Shown: positions 5,705-12,614, numbered from the stretch's first letter. The stretch is DNA of 13,111 nucleotides from Methanosarcinales archaeon (GCA_016649585.1 JAENXH010000024.1:1-13111), one strand, 5' to 3'. The notes: generated by a model not told the origin, from the sequence alone. Translations and numbers: made by a program.

Positions 5705-7234
5705 ATGAAAGGAGTGGACATTCACGGTAATAATGCAGGTAATGAGATAGTAGAAGTCTTTGATACCACGTTGAGAGATGGAGAGCAAACCCCAGGCATT
5801 TCGTTTACTAACGAGCAGAAGCGAACGATTGCAAGGCAGTTGGACAAGCTGGGTGTGGACATCATAGAAGCAGGCTATCCGATCTCGTCGAGAGATGAGA
5901 TGGAAATGGTGAAGCTTATCTGTGATGAAGGACTATCAGCAAAGATATGCGGACTTGCGCGAGTCTTAACGCAGGATATAGACGCTTGCATTGATTGCGA
6001 TGTCGATCTGATTCATATCTTTGTGCCTTCCTCCAAGATTCAGCGTGACCACACGACGAAGATGAGCGAAGAGTCGGTAAAAGAGCAGACCTATGCGATG
6101 ACAAAGTACGTCAAGGATCATGGGTTTTTGTGTATGTTCTCCGCGATGGATGCGACACGTACACGGCAGGACTTTCTGGTTGACTTATTCAAAACTGCGG
6201 AAGAGGCAGGTGCAGACATTTTAAATGTTCCTGACACCGTGGGCGTGAGTGAACCGTTTTCCATATTCACGCTTGTAGATGAGATATATCATGCCGTAAA
6301 CGTTCCGATTAGCATACATTGTCATAATGACTTCGGTCTTGCAGTAGCGAACAGTTTGGCGGCAGTGAAAGCAGGTGCTTCGGAAGTTCAGGTAGCCGTG
6401 AATGGTCTTGGTGAACGAGCAGGAAATGCAGACCTCGTTGAGACCGTAATGAGCTTGAACGCGATATATAAGCTAAAAACGAATATAAAGACAGAATATC
6501 TGTTCGAGACGGCAAAGCTGATTGAGCGGTTCTCTGGTGTGCAAATCCCCATAACCAAGCCTATTGTTGGTGAGAATGCGTTCTCACATGAATCCGGAAT
6601 ACATGCACATGGAGTAATAGAGAAGAGCGATACGTTCGAGCCCGGGATAATGACACCGGAGATGGTGGGGCATAGAAGACGGATCGTGCTTGGAAAGCAT
6701 ACCGGGAGACATTCGATCGAGAAGAAACTATCGGAAATCGGGATGTCCCCACCGAAAGAGCAACTTGATGAGATACTCGAACGGGTAAAGGCACTTAGTG
6801 TAAGTGGTAAAAAGGTCACTGATGATGACCTGTTTACCATCGCAGAAGTGGTAACGGGCGAAGTTGCACGGCACGAGCGCGTAGTAACGCTCAAAGAGCT
6901 CTCGGTGATGACCGGGAATAATTTGATACCCACAGCATCGCTGAAAGCGGTCGTGCGAGGAAAGGAATGCACAAGTGCGCAGATGGGTGTGGGTCCTGTA
7001 GATGCCGCGCTAAAAGCGGTTCAGGAGATAATAGGCGATGAAATCGGCGGTGACATAGAACTCAAGGATTTCAGGATAGAGGCGATCACCGGCGGCTCGA
7101 ATGCACTTGCAGAGGTAATCGTGGGTGTAAAGAAAGGTGATAGAGTGGTGACGGCACGGGGTGCACGGGACGACATTGTGATGGCTTCGGTAGAGGCGTA
7201 TATCAATGCGTTGAACCGGTTGTTGCAAAGGTAA
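5705..7234 (+). CDS. leuA: 2-Isopropylmalate/citramalate synthase family enzyme, long form
   Basis: This is a Claisen-type condensing enzyme joining acetyl-CoA to a 2-oxoacid, the entry to leucine or isoleucine-type chain extension. Numbering from the ATG at 5693, FDTTLRDGEQ is at 23-32 (catalytic Arg28, metal ligand Asp29), the metal-binding HCHND at 209-213 and GLGERAGN at 238-245. A linker subdomain follows, then a C-terminal LeuA-type regulatory domain at about 395-513. The AAGGAGG at 5686-5692 abuts ATG 5693 but lies 12 nt before ATG 5705, so I prefer 5705 (509 residues). Two positions are odd: the usual SAEDATRT reads SAMDATRT (Met152), and the usual SPIH-type loop reads SSKIQ (Gln117). 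LeuA is the simplest call; citramalate synthase or a divergent paralogue is possible. Confidence 0.72.
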   Translation: MKGVDIHGNNAGNEIVEVFDTTLRDGEQTPGISFTNEQKRTIARQLDKLGVDIIEAGYPISSRDEMEMVKLICDEGLSAKICGLARVLTQDIDACIDCDVDLIHIFVPSSKIQRDHTTKMSEESVKEQTYAMTKYVKDHGFLCMFSAMDATRTRQDFLVDLFKTAEEAGADILNVPDTVGVSEPFSIFTLVDEIYHAVNVPISIHCHNDFGLAVANSLAAVKAGASEVQVAVNGLGERAGNADLVETVMSLNAIYKLKTNIKTEYLFETAKLIERFSGVQIPITKPIVGENAFSHESGIHAHGVIEKSDTFEPGIMTPEMVGHRRRIVLGKHTGRHSIEKKLSEIGMSPPKEQLDEILERVKALSVSGKKVTDDDLFTIAEVVTGEVARHERVVTLKELSVMTGNNLIPTASLKAVVRGKECTSAQMGVGPVDAALKAVQEIIGDEIGGDIELKDFRIEAITGGSNALAEVIVGVKKGDRVVTARGARDDIVMASVEAYINALNRLLQR

Positions 7235-7251
7235 ATACGCTACTTCTGCGT

Positions 7252-7296
7252 TTAATAGTCTATATTGTATTCCTTATCCACTTCTACGATTGGCAT
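7252..7296 (-). other. 14-codon open frame with a strong ribosome binding site
   Basis: On the minus strand an ATG at 7296 opens a 14-codon frame (MPIVEVDKEYNIDY). GAAGGAGG (plus-strand 7307-7314) lies 10 nt upstream. It overlaps the end of the longer minus-strand cysteine-containing frame in another phase. It could be the tail of a frame-shifted small gene, a short peptide, or chance. Confidence 0.2.
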
Positions 7297-7493
7297 TTTG
7301 CTCTTTCCTCCTTCACTTCATCGAGAGATATAACGTCACATACGCCACACTTAAAACGGAGCCTGTAACTCAAGCAGACATACCTAACTGATTCATTCCC
7401 TGTATCGCAAAAGCTTTTGGCATTCCGATATACATCCTGCGGAGTAACTTCTCCATACGGCGTGGTCCACCCATAGTGCCGCGAAGAAGGATT
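7284..7493 (-). pseudogene. Possible remnant of a small cysteine-rich protein
   Basis: The otherwise empty 7235-7564 spacer contains a 69-codon open minus-strand frame with no ATG, GTG or TTG at its beginning, preceded directly by a stop at 7494-7496. Its translation looks protein-like rather than random: a charged, mixed composition with four cysteines, ending in KCGVCD and an acidic/basic helix-like tail. The CxxC could be half of a zinc site. A one-base shift near its end would join it to the MPIVEVDKEYNIDY frame at 7252-7296. I do not recognise the protein. Possible explanations are a decayed gene, a sequencing frameshift, a non-standard start, or coincidence. Confidence 0.25.
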
Positions 7494-7508
7494 TTATTGG
7501 TCAATCAT

Positions 7509-7516
7509 CTATAAGA
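7509..7516 (+). promoter_or_regulatory. Probable TATA box of the rpl18e ribosomal/RNA polymerase cluster
   Basis: CTATAAGA lies about 53 nt before the rpl18e ATG. Initiation near 7537 would give a leader of about 28 nt containing AGGTGA at 7543-7548. No other good promoter is seen until the tRNA-Pro region, consistent with one transcript for the cluster. Confidence 0.45.
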
Positions 7517-7564
7517 GTTATCTCCAAATTTTGAAAGGCAGAAGGTGAAGGCGAAAGCGAAAAG

Positions 7565-7924
7565 ATGAGAAGAAGAAAGAAGACAGATCCGACGATTGAA
7601 CGGTTAATAGAAGATTTAAAGCGGATTTCGAGGGAGCGCAGCGCGCCTCTATGGCGGGATATAGCGAAGCGATTAGAGAAGCCGCGAAGGCATTACGCTG
7701 AGGTGAATCTGAGCAAGATAAACCGATATTCCGCGGCAAATGATACGATCGTGGTGCCGGGTAAGGTGCTGAGTGCGGGTGCGATCGAGAAGCCAGTCAC
7801 CATTGCAGCGTTGGGCTTCAGCAAGAAAGCGTATGAGAAGATTAGCTCGTCCGGGAAGTGCGTGAGCATTGAGGAATTGATGGAAACCAACCCAAAAGGG
7901 TCAGGTGTAAAGATAATCGTTTAA
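7565..7924 (+). CDS. rpl18e: Large ribosomal subunit protein L18e
   Basis: This 119-residue protein is archaeal L18e, a 50S protein of the L15/L18e family. It has the basic N-terminus followed by a WRDIAKRLEKPRR helix (about residues 30-42), the VNLSKINRY segment, VVPGKVLSAG at about 63-72 and the C-terminal GKCVSIEELMETNPKG stretch that contacts rRNA. The length is normal for archaea. The ATG is preceded by AGGTGA at 7543-7548, a rather long 16-nt spacing, but no better in-frame start exists. It is the first gene of the conserved L18e-L13-S9-RpoN-RpoK cluster, and the spacing to L13 is 39 nt. Confidence 0.95.
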   Translation: MRRRKKTDPTIERLIEDLKRISRERSAPLWRDIAKRLEKPRRHYAEVNLSKINRYSAANDTIVVPGKVLSAGAIEKPVTIAALGFSKKAYEKISSSGKCVSIEELMETNPKGSGVKIIV

Positions 7925-7963
7925 TAAATCTTTTTAGAAGCAAAGGGTTATTGAAAAAGGGCA

Positions 7964-8401
7964 ATGGGAGTAGAAATAATAGATGGGGAAGGTCTCATCC
8001 TGGGACGATTGGCAAGTGCAGTAGCGAAGAAGTTGCTGACTGAAAAGGATACGGAGATCGTGATCGTTAATGCTGAACGCGTGGTTATAAGTGGTTCTAA
8101 AGAAAGAACATTCAAGGATTACAAAGCAAAGAAGGATAGAGGGTCGAAAGAGCAAGGACCTTTCTTCCCTAAAATGCCTGATAGAATTGTGAAGAGAACA
8201 ATACGGGGCATGCTGCCTTATAAGCAGGCAAAAGGAAGAGATGCGTTTTCGCGATTGAAGGTTTATCTCAGCATACCTGATGAATATGAGTCGGCAGAGC
8301 GGGGTAAAGTGGAAAGCGCCTCTGCGGAACGATTGTCTCGTAAATACGTAACGGTAGGGAAGGTGAGTGAAAAGTTAGGATGGGTACAAAAACAAAGGTA
8401 A
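7964..8401 (+). CDS. rpl13: Large ribosomal subunit protein L13
   Basis: L13 (uL13) is an early-assembling 50S protein. The 145-residue sequence has the family core: GLILGRLASAVAKKLL at about 10-25, IVNAERVVISGSK at 33-45, and the strongly conserved PDRIVKRTIRGMLPYKQAKG at about 72-91 followed by LKVYLSIP. The length is typical of archaeal L13. The ATG has a weak purine-rich AAAAAGGG at 7954-7961 ahead of it. The 3' end overlaps rps9 by 22 nt in another frame, so S9 translation is probably coupled to termination of L13. Confidence 0.95.
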   Translation: MGVEIIDGEGLILGRLASAVAKKLLTEKDTEIVIVNAERVVISGSKERTFKDYKAKKDRGSKEQGPFFPKMPDRIVKRTIRGMLPYKQAKGRDAFSRLKVYLSIPDEYESAERGKVESASAERLSRKYVTVGKVSEKLGWVQKQR

Positions 8402-8811
8402 AGAAAGTCGTGAATGAGGTGGGAAAGCGGAAGACCGCGGTCGCACGAGTAACGATAAAAGAGGGCAAAGGCGTTGTACGAATAAACAAGAAACCGTTGG
8501 AAATAATAGAGCCTGAAGTAGTACAGGCAAAGTTAGCAGAACCTTTGTTTGTCGCTTCCCAGTTCCCGGATATTGATACCGAGAGCATTGATGTGGAGGT
8601 AACGGTGAATGGTGGCGGCTTTATAGGACAGGCAGAGGCAGCTCGTACTGCTATCGCGCGTGGATTAGTGGAATGGACTGCGAATGATGAGCTGAAAGAG
8701 AAATATCTGGAATACGATAGGAGCTTGCTGGTTAGTGACATGCGGAAGAAGGAGACAAAGAAGTTTGGTGCAAAAGGCGCACGAGCGAAGAGGCAAAAGT
8801 CTTATCGGTGA
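8380..8811 (+). CDS. rps9: Small ribosomal subunit protein S9
   Basis: S9 (uS9) binds 16S rRNA in the 30S head and its C-terminal tail reaches the P-site tRNA. The 143-residue sequence shows GKRKTAVARVTIKEGKG at about 15-31, the VNGGGFIGQAEAARTAIARGL core at about 76-96 and the classic basic tail ending in AKRQKSYR. The start used is the ATG at 8380, with AGGTGAG at 8361-8367 inside the L13 gene. A GTG at 8410 would remove ten residues and the overlap, but it has no ribosome binding site. The stop codon overlaps the Shine-Dalgarno of rpoN. Confidence 0.95.
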   Translation: MGTKTKVKKVVNEVGKRKTAVARVTIKEGKGVVRINKKPLEIIEPEVVQAKLAEPLFVASQFPDIDTESIDVEVTVNGGGFIGQAEAARTAIARGLVEWTANDELKEKYLEYDRSLLVSDMRKKETKKFGAKGARAKRQKSYR

Positions 8812-8817
8812 AGTCGA

Positions 8818-9003
8818 ATGATCCCTGTTAGATGTTATACGTGCGGGAAAGTCATATCTGACGTCTGGGATGAGTATAAGGAGCGAATAAAGCGTGAGAA
8901 TCCGGGGAAGGTGCTGGACGAGCTGGAGATAAAGCGATATTGCTGTCGGAGGATGCTTTTAGCGCATGCAGAGCTGATAGATGAGATAGCGCCCTATGAA
9001 TAA
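8818..9003 (+). CDS. rpoN: DNA-directed RNA polymerase subunit N
   Basis: RpoN is the archaeal counterpart of eukaryotic Rpb10, a small zinc-binding subunit at the D/L/N/P assembly platform of RNA polymerase. The 61-residue sequence has both halves of the zinc site, Cys6-x2-Cys9 (RCYTCGK) and the adjacent Cys42-Cys43 in RYCCRRML, which is diagnostic of the family. The length is slightly under the usual 62-70. The Shine-Dalgarno GGTGA at 8807-8811 overlaps the rps9 stop and sits 6 nt from the ATG, so translation is tightly linked to S9. tRNA-Pro begins 26 nt after the stop codon. Confidence 0.96.
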   Translation: MIPVRCYTCGKVISDVWDEYKERIKRENPGKVLDELEIKRYCCRRMLLAHAELIDEIAPYE

Positions 9004-9029
9004 AGGAGTGAATGGTAAATAAAGATGAA

Positions 9030-9104
9030 GGGGTTGTAGGGTAGCTTGGTCTATCCTTCGGCGTTCGGGACGCCGAGACCTGAGTTCAAATCTCAGCAAC
9101 CCCA
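9030..9104 (+). tRNA. tRNA-Pro (anticodon CGG)
   Basis: The acceptor stem GGGGTTG/CAACCCC is perfect, with discriminator A at 9104. The anticodon stem CGGCG/CGCCG has loop TTCGGGA giving anticodon CGG with G37. The variable loop has 4 nt and the T arm is CTGAG/CTCAG with a standard TTCAAAT loop. The D arm is GGGT...TCCT. CCA is not encoded and no intron is present. It sits between rpoN and rpoK, a placement I recall from other euryarchaeal genomes, so it is probably released by processing of the shared transcript. Confidence 0.95.
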
Positions 9105-9150
9105 TTCTCTCACCACACAATACGTAAATAAAAAGGAAAGGTTGATATTC

Positions 9151-9336
9151 TTGACAGAAGGAAGAACGGAATATACGAAATACGAAAAAGCACGCATTAT
9201 AGGTGCACGAGCACTACAGATAGCCATGGGTGCTCCTGTGCTCATCGAGACAGACGAAATAGACCCGATAGACATAGCTATCGAAGAATTCGAAAAAGGG
9301 GTTGTACCAATAACAGTGAGAAGAAGCGAGGGCTAA
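9151..9336 (+). CDS. rpoK: DNA-directed RNA polymerase subunit K
   Basis: RpoK corresponds to eukaryotic Rpb6 and bacterial omega and helps assemble the large RNA polymerase subunit. TKYEKARIIGARALQIAMGAP (split here as TKYEKARIIG and ARALQIAMGAP) is the family signature, followed by an acidic DEIDPIDIAIEEF helix and PITVRR. No ATG exists at the right place: the frame runs back into tRNA-Pro, so upstream starts are not credible. TTG at 9151 gives 61 residues, close to the usual 55-60. TTG at 9142 is also in frame, with AAAAGG just ahead, and would add three residues. I chose 9151 for length and the AAAGG at 9137-9141, 9 nt upstream. Confidence 0.9.
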   Translation: MTEGRTEYTKYEKARIIGARALQIAMGAPVLIETDEIDPIDIAIEEFEKGVVPITVRRSEG

Positions 9337-9418
9337 GTAACTAACCGGGCTCTCTCAATCTCCTTCCTTTAGCGATAATAAAATTTGTGCGGTATTTAAG
9401 CTAAGTTAAGCCCCGAGT

Positions 9419-10324
9419 TCACCATCCCCGCACCTGTAACAACTCCTCTTCCGCCAGAGCACTCACTTCAATTCCTTTCATCGGTAGTCCTAACCCTTTA
9501 GAAAGCATTGCCAGTTTCTTTGCATCGTCATAATTGTTCACCGCTTCCACAATTGCAACGGCCATCTTGGAAGGAGTTTCTGATTTGAATACCCCGGAAC
9601 CTACAAAAACACCGTCTGCTCCAAGCTGCATCATAAGGGCGGCATCCGCAGGTGTTGCTACCCCGCCGGCTGCGAAATTCACTACTGGCAATCGCTGCAT
9701 TTCCGCCGTCTCCTGCACCAACTCAAGAGATACTTTCAACTCTTTTGCAACGTCTTTCAGCTCCTCTTCGTTCTTACCCTTGAGCGATCGTATATCACCC
9801 ATAATCAATTTCATATGTCGAACCGCTTCCTTCACGTCTCCAGTTCCTGCTTCCCCTTTCGTCCTTACCATTGCCGCTCCTTCCTCTATTCTCCGCAATG
9901 CCTCTCCTAACTCCCGTGCACCGCAGACGAAAGGCACGGTAAATCCTCTTTTATCCACGTGATGCGTGTCCACCGGAGTTAGAACTTCTGATTCATCTAC
10001 CATGTCTACACCCAGCGCTTCCAGTATTTTCGCTTCTACAAAATGCCCTATACGACATTTTGCCATCACTGGTATCGTAACCGTATCAATGATTTCTGAG
10101 ATAACCGCAGGGTCCGCCATTCGTGCCACACCTCCCGCCTTCCGTATATCAGCAGGAACTGCGTGCAATGCCATGACAGCAATAGCACCTGCGTCCTCCG
10201 CCACTATCGCTTGCTCCGCACTCGTTACGTCCATTATTACACCTCCCTTTTGCAAGGAAGCGAAACCTCTCTTCAAAAGCTCTGTTCCATGCCTAAGATC
10301 CTCAATTACTATCTGTCGTTTCAT
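9419..10324 (-). CDS. pdxS: Pyridoxal 5'-phosphate synthase subunit PdxS
   Basis: PdxS builds pyridoxal 5'-phosphate from ribose 5-phosphate, glyceraldehyde 3-phosphate and ammonia, normally delivered by the glutaminase PdxT. The 301-residue (beta/alpha)8-barrel protein has the catalytic lysines at Lys89 (PVMAKCRIGHF) and Lys156 (RTKGEAGTG). Asp32 (GGVIMDVTSAEQA) and the phosphate loop FAAGGVATPADAA (about 217-229) are also present, as is GADGVFVGSGVF near 235-246. The length is normal. A GAGGGG Shine-Dalgarno lies about 5 nt before the ATG. It is convergent with rpoK and divergent from the Trm-G10 gene. pdxT is not adjacent, so the glutaminase must be encoded elsewhere. Confidence 0.95.
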   Translation of the reverse strand: MKRQIVIEDLRHGTELLKRGFASLQKGGVIMDVTSAEQAIVAEDAGAIAVMALHAVPADIRKAGGVARMADPAVISEIIDTVTIPVMAKCRIGHFVEAKILEALGVDMVDESEVLTPVDTHHVDKRGFTVPFVCGARELGEALRRIEEGAAMVRTKGEAGTGDVKEAVRHMKLIMGDIRSLKGKNEEELKDVAKELKVSLELVQETAEMQRLPVVNFAAGGVATPADAALMMQLGADGVFVGSGVFKSETPSKMAVAIVEAVNNYDDAKKLAMLSKGLGLPMKGIEVSALAEEELLQVRGW

Positions 10325-10340
10325 TTTTAACCCCTCTCAT

Positions 10341-10351
10341 CTTATTATATC
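10341..10351 (-). promoter_or_regulatory. Possible TATA box for pdxS
   Basis: The minus strand reads GATATAATAAG, centred about 22 nt before the ATG at 10324. That spacing suits a leaderless transcript, which sits awkwardly with the GAGGGG site before the ATG, so the true start site may be elsewhere. A similar CCCCTCT-containing block recurs at 10327-10344 and 10366-10383. Confidence 0.25.
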
Positions 10352-10461
10352 CTCATTTCCCGTTTCTTACCCCTCTTAATCTTTGCTCTTGAGTGTTCTT
10401 CTTTAATTTCAATAATTGATGTATGTAACATAAACGCTTATTTGTTTTTAAAAGGTTTAAA

Positions 10462-11526
10462 ATGGAACTTGCTTTTGAACTCTCGGGTGAGCACGAAACA
10501 CTGCCAAAGGCAGAGGTTTTCGCGTGTTTAGATGCATTGCGTGTTGCGTACGAGGAACGGATGACTTTAGGTAGAGTATTAGTGATTGATGCACAACTCC
10601 CACCCGAAAGTGAACTTCTCGACGTCTTAGCAAAGCGATTGGGAATGACGCACTATATCTACGAAGTGAAAGGCATGAGCGAGCTGGATGAGAAGGAGAT
10701 CTTTAAAATCGTTGAAAACGCGGATTTAGACGCGGTTATGAAGAAGGGGCATACGTTTGCAGTGCGTGTCAGGGTTACGCATAAAAGCAGCTTGTATTCA
10801 AAAAGGCAAGAGTTACCAACGATGGTGGGTGAGTGCATAAAAAGAAAGGGGTATACTGTGAACCTTGAGAATCCAACTAAAACGTTTGTTCTCCTGTTAA
10901 CAGCACAGGCATGTCTTTTCTGTGCGCTTTTACATTCGGTGGATAAGAAGCAATTTGAGGAAAAGAAACCACATTTACGACCTTTTTTCTCGCCCGGCGT
11001 TATAATACCGAAAATCGCTCGTGCTCTGGTCAATCTCAGCGGCGTAAAGGATAAAGAGCTTTTTCTCGATCCGTTCTGTGGCACTGGAGGGATATTGATA
11101 GAAGCAGGTATGATAGGAGCAAGGATAATCGGTGCAGACGTGCAGGATAAGATGGTGAAAGGAGCAAAGGAGAACCTGAATTTTTTTGGACTGACTGGAG
11201 ATTTAATCTTAAGCGATGCCACTAAGATACCATTGAAGGATAATAGCGTTGATGCCATTGCAACGGATATGCCTTATGGCAGGTCATCATTTGTATCCGG
11301 GTTGGGCTCTTCCAAATCCCGCTCCGTATTTCTGGAACGGCTGTACCTGGATGCTTTGGATGAAATATACCGTGTACTTAAAACGGGAAGAAAAGCTGTA
11401 ATTGTCTCGAATTCACCTTCTTTTCTGTATATTTACCCTAAGCACGGTTTCCAGCTCCTCGAAAGGCATACGTATAGGGTGCATAAAAGTTTAAACCGCT
11501 ACATAACCGTACTTGAAAAAGAGTGA
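10462..11526 (+). CDS. trmG10: tRNA (guanine-N2) methyltransferase, Trm-G10/aTrm11 type
   Basis: The 354-residue protein has an N-terminal region with a THUMP RNA-binding domain at about residues 55-155, then RPFFSPGVIIPKIARALVNL (173-192), typical of archaeal Trm-G10 enzymes, and a Rossmann methyltransferase domain. The S-adenosylmethionine motif I is DPFCGTGG at 203-210. An acidic GADVQ at 224-228 follows, then SDATKIP at 251-257, and the catalytic motif IV is DMPYG at 269-273. Such enzymes methylate N2 of G10 in tRNA to m2G or m2,2G. The ATG has AAAGG 6 nt upstream. It is divergent from pdxS. Related THUMP methyltransferases act at other guanines, so the exact site is inferred. Confidence 0.85.
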   Translation: MELAFELSGEHETLPKAEVFACLDALRVAYEERMTLGRVLVIDAQLPPESELLDVLAKRLGMTHYIYEVKGMSELDEKEIFKIVENADLDAVMKKGHTFAVRVRVTHKSSLYSKRQELPTMVGECIKRKGYTVNLENPTKTFVLLLTAQACLFCALLHSVDKKQFEEKKPHLRPFFSPGVIIPKIARALVNLSGVKDKELFLDPFCGTGGILIEAGMIGARIIGADVQDKMVKGAKENLNFFGLTGDLILSDATKIPLKDNSVDAIATDMPYGRSSFVSGLGSSKSRSVFLERLYLDALDEIYRVLKTGRKAVIVSNSPSFLYIYPKHGFQLLERHTYRVHKSLNRYITVLEKE

Positions 11527-11532
11527 TGTAAC

Positions 11533-11562
11533 CTACTTATTCTTGAGATTTAAGATAAGTAG
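11533..11562. terminator. Stem-loop just after the methyltransferase gene
   Basis: CTACTTAT at 11533-11540 pairs perfectly with ATAAGTAG at 11555-11562, and a T-G pair can extend the stem inward. It begins 6 nt after the stop codon. The position suits a 3' end or processing structure, but no long T run follows. Confidence 0.3.
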
Positions 11563-11611
11563 AATAGAATAGAGTAGTAAAAGTAATTCAAAGTATAGAA
11601 AGGAGAAGAAA

Positions 11612-11899
11612 ATGAAAGTGCGTTTGCCAAACGGGAGTGAAGTAGAAGCGACGAATGTAGACTTTGAGACGATGCAAGAGGATTGGAATGAATATAAGCT
11701 GGAGGATGGCACGGTATTGAAGTTTAAGACGGTGGTCAGTAGCATTATTCGTACTGAAAATTATGACCCAATGAGTGGAGACCCAGTCTATCACGTTCGT
11801 TCTACCAACATACTGCGAGTGAAAGTGCCAGACGAGTTGAAGCGATTGCCTGCTTCGAGGAAGCAAAGTGAAGAGGGCGGGGGTATGGAAGTGGGTTAG
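11612..11899 (+). CDS. Small conserved-looking archaeal protein of unknown function
   Basis: This is a 95-residue soluble protein with no recognised enzyme motif. The N-terminal two thirds alternate short beta-strand-like segments with polar turns (RLPNGSEVEA, NEYKLEDGTVLKFKTVV, NYDPMSGDPVYHVRSTNILRV), suggesting a small beta-barrel or beta-sandwich. The last 15-20 residues are polar, Gly-rich and probably disordered. AGGAG at 11601-11605 lies 6 nt before the ATG, a strong signal for a real gene. I have a faint recollection of similar short proteins in methanogens but cannot name a family. It lies between two tRNA methyltransferase genes and converges with trm56, which is weak grounds for an RNA-related role. 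Confidence 0.75.
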   Translation: MKVRLPNGSEVEATNVDFETMQEDWNEYKLEDGTVLKFKTVVSSIIRTENYDPMSGDPVYHVRSTNILRVKVPDELKRLPASRKQSEEGGGMEVG

Positions 11900-11975
11900 C
11901 AGTACCGCTCAATGCAAAATGCAGAAAGCAAATAAAAAACCACGAGATTTCACAAGATCAACATAAGACCAGACC

Positions 11976-12031
11976 AGAAATCAGAAATCGAAGACAGAAA
12001 ACATAATTCTAACCTCTGTTCTCTGACTTCT
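11976..12031. terminator. Imperfect inverted repeat between convergent genes
   Basis: AGAAATCAGA (11976-11985) and TCTGACTTCT (12022-12031) are complementary at 9 of 10 positions. ACAGA (11994-11998) and TCTGT (12015-12019) are nested inside. The spacer 11900-12047 separates converging genes and has T-rich runs on both strands, so a bidirectional termination region is plausible. No coding sequence is seen here. Confidence 0.25.
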
Positions 12032-12047
12032 TGTATCTTCATAATTT

Positions 12048-12590
12048 CTAATTGACGTTCTTTTTTACCTCTTTACCTTTCCTCGTTGGCACTATTTCTA
12101 ACTCTGCATGCTCAAATCTGGTTTTTAGTTCTTTACCGTGTTGTAAATAATCAAGAAACAAAGCTAAAGCGGCTATCTCCGAATGTGGTTGATTGCCTAC
12201 CGCAATGTTCCAGTCTGCAGCGTCGTAAACCTCATAAGGCACTTTTTCAGCACCTACTACAATCATTATACGTGCATTTTTCTTTTTCGCTTCTTCTCGT
12301 ACCTCATCAATCACGTCAAGGATGTTCTCACCGTACATCGTCAGGTGACACACTTTTCCGCCTTCTTGCTTCCAGTTCCTTATCGCTTCGCTCCACGAGA
12401 CACCAGTTTGAACGAAGAAATCACCACCCCACTGTTTCGTAACTCTATTTATACTCCGTTCTACACCCTTATCCTCGGAGGTGAGAAGCATGCCTCTTGC
12501 GCCTAATGCACGTCCGACTAATCCGACATGCGTTGTTACCCGTTTATCCCGCTCCAAACGGTGCCCCAATCTCAGTATTACGATTTCCAT
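12048..12590 (-). CDS. trm56: tRNA (cytidine56-2'-O)-methyltransferase aTrm56
   Basis: aTrm56 is an archaea-specific SPOUT (knotted) methyltransferase that adds a 2'-O-methyl to C56 in the tRNA T loop. The 180-residue protein shows the family N-terminus LRLGHRLERDKRVTTHVGLV (split as LRLGHR and RDKRVTTHVGLVGRALGA), the central VCHLTMYGENI and the knot signature VGNQPHSEIAALALFLD at about residues 131-147. The first possible start is GTG at 12593, directly followed by ATG at 12590. I chose the ATG because the family usually begins one or two residues before the conserved strand. No clear Shine-Dalgarno is seen, so the message may be leaderless. C56 is present in both tRNA genes of this window. 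Confidence 0.93.
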   Translation of the reverse strand: MEIVILRLGHRLERDKRVTTHVGLVGRALGARGMLLTSEDKGVERSINRVTKQWGGDFFVQTGVSWSEAIRNWKQEGGKVCHLTMYGENILDVIDEVREEAKKKNARIMIVVGAEKVPYEVYDAADWNIAVGNQPHSEIAALALFLDYLQHGKELKTRFEHAELEIVPTRKGKEVKKNVN

Positions 12591-12594
12591 CACA

Positions 12595-12614
12595 CTTTTT
12601 CTTTTTAGAAAAAG
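12595..12614. repeat. Perfect 8-bp inverted repeat upstream of trm56
   Basis: CTTTTTCT (12595-12602) and AGAAAAAG (12607-12614) flank a 4-nt centre, immediately upstream of the trm56 start. It is made of A and T runs, so chance is possible. It could be a protein site in the promoter region. Confidence 0.3.

Noticed and set aside
6388..6972. 194-codon open frame on the minus strand
   Set aside because: It lies wholly inside the LeuA-like gene, has a Ser/Thr/Pro-rich composition typical of an antisense shadow, and no ribosome binding site.
9046..9150. N-terminal extension of rpoK reaching back into tRNA-Pro
   Set aside because: It reads through the tRNA gene and gives residues unlike any RpoK N-terminus; TTG 9151 gives the family length.
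9337..9418. Terminator hairpin between rpoK and pdxS
   Set aside because: Only short TTAAGC direct repeats and a pyrimidine-rich stretch are seen; no convincing stem.
9534..10379. Two plus-strand open frames opposite pdxS
   Set aside because: Both are Ser/Thr/Ala-rich complements of pdxS, which has all its catalytic residues.
10659..11258. 199-codon minus-strand open frame
   Set aside because: Antisense shadow of the Trm-G10 methyltransferase, whose motifs are unambiguous.
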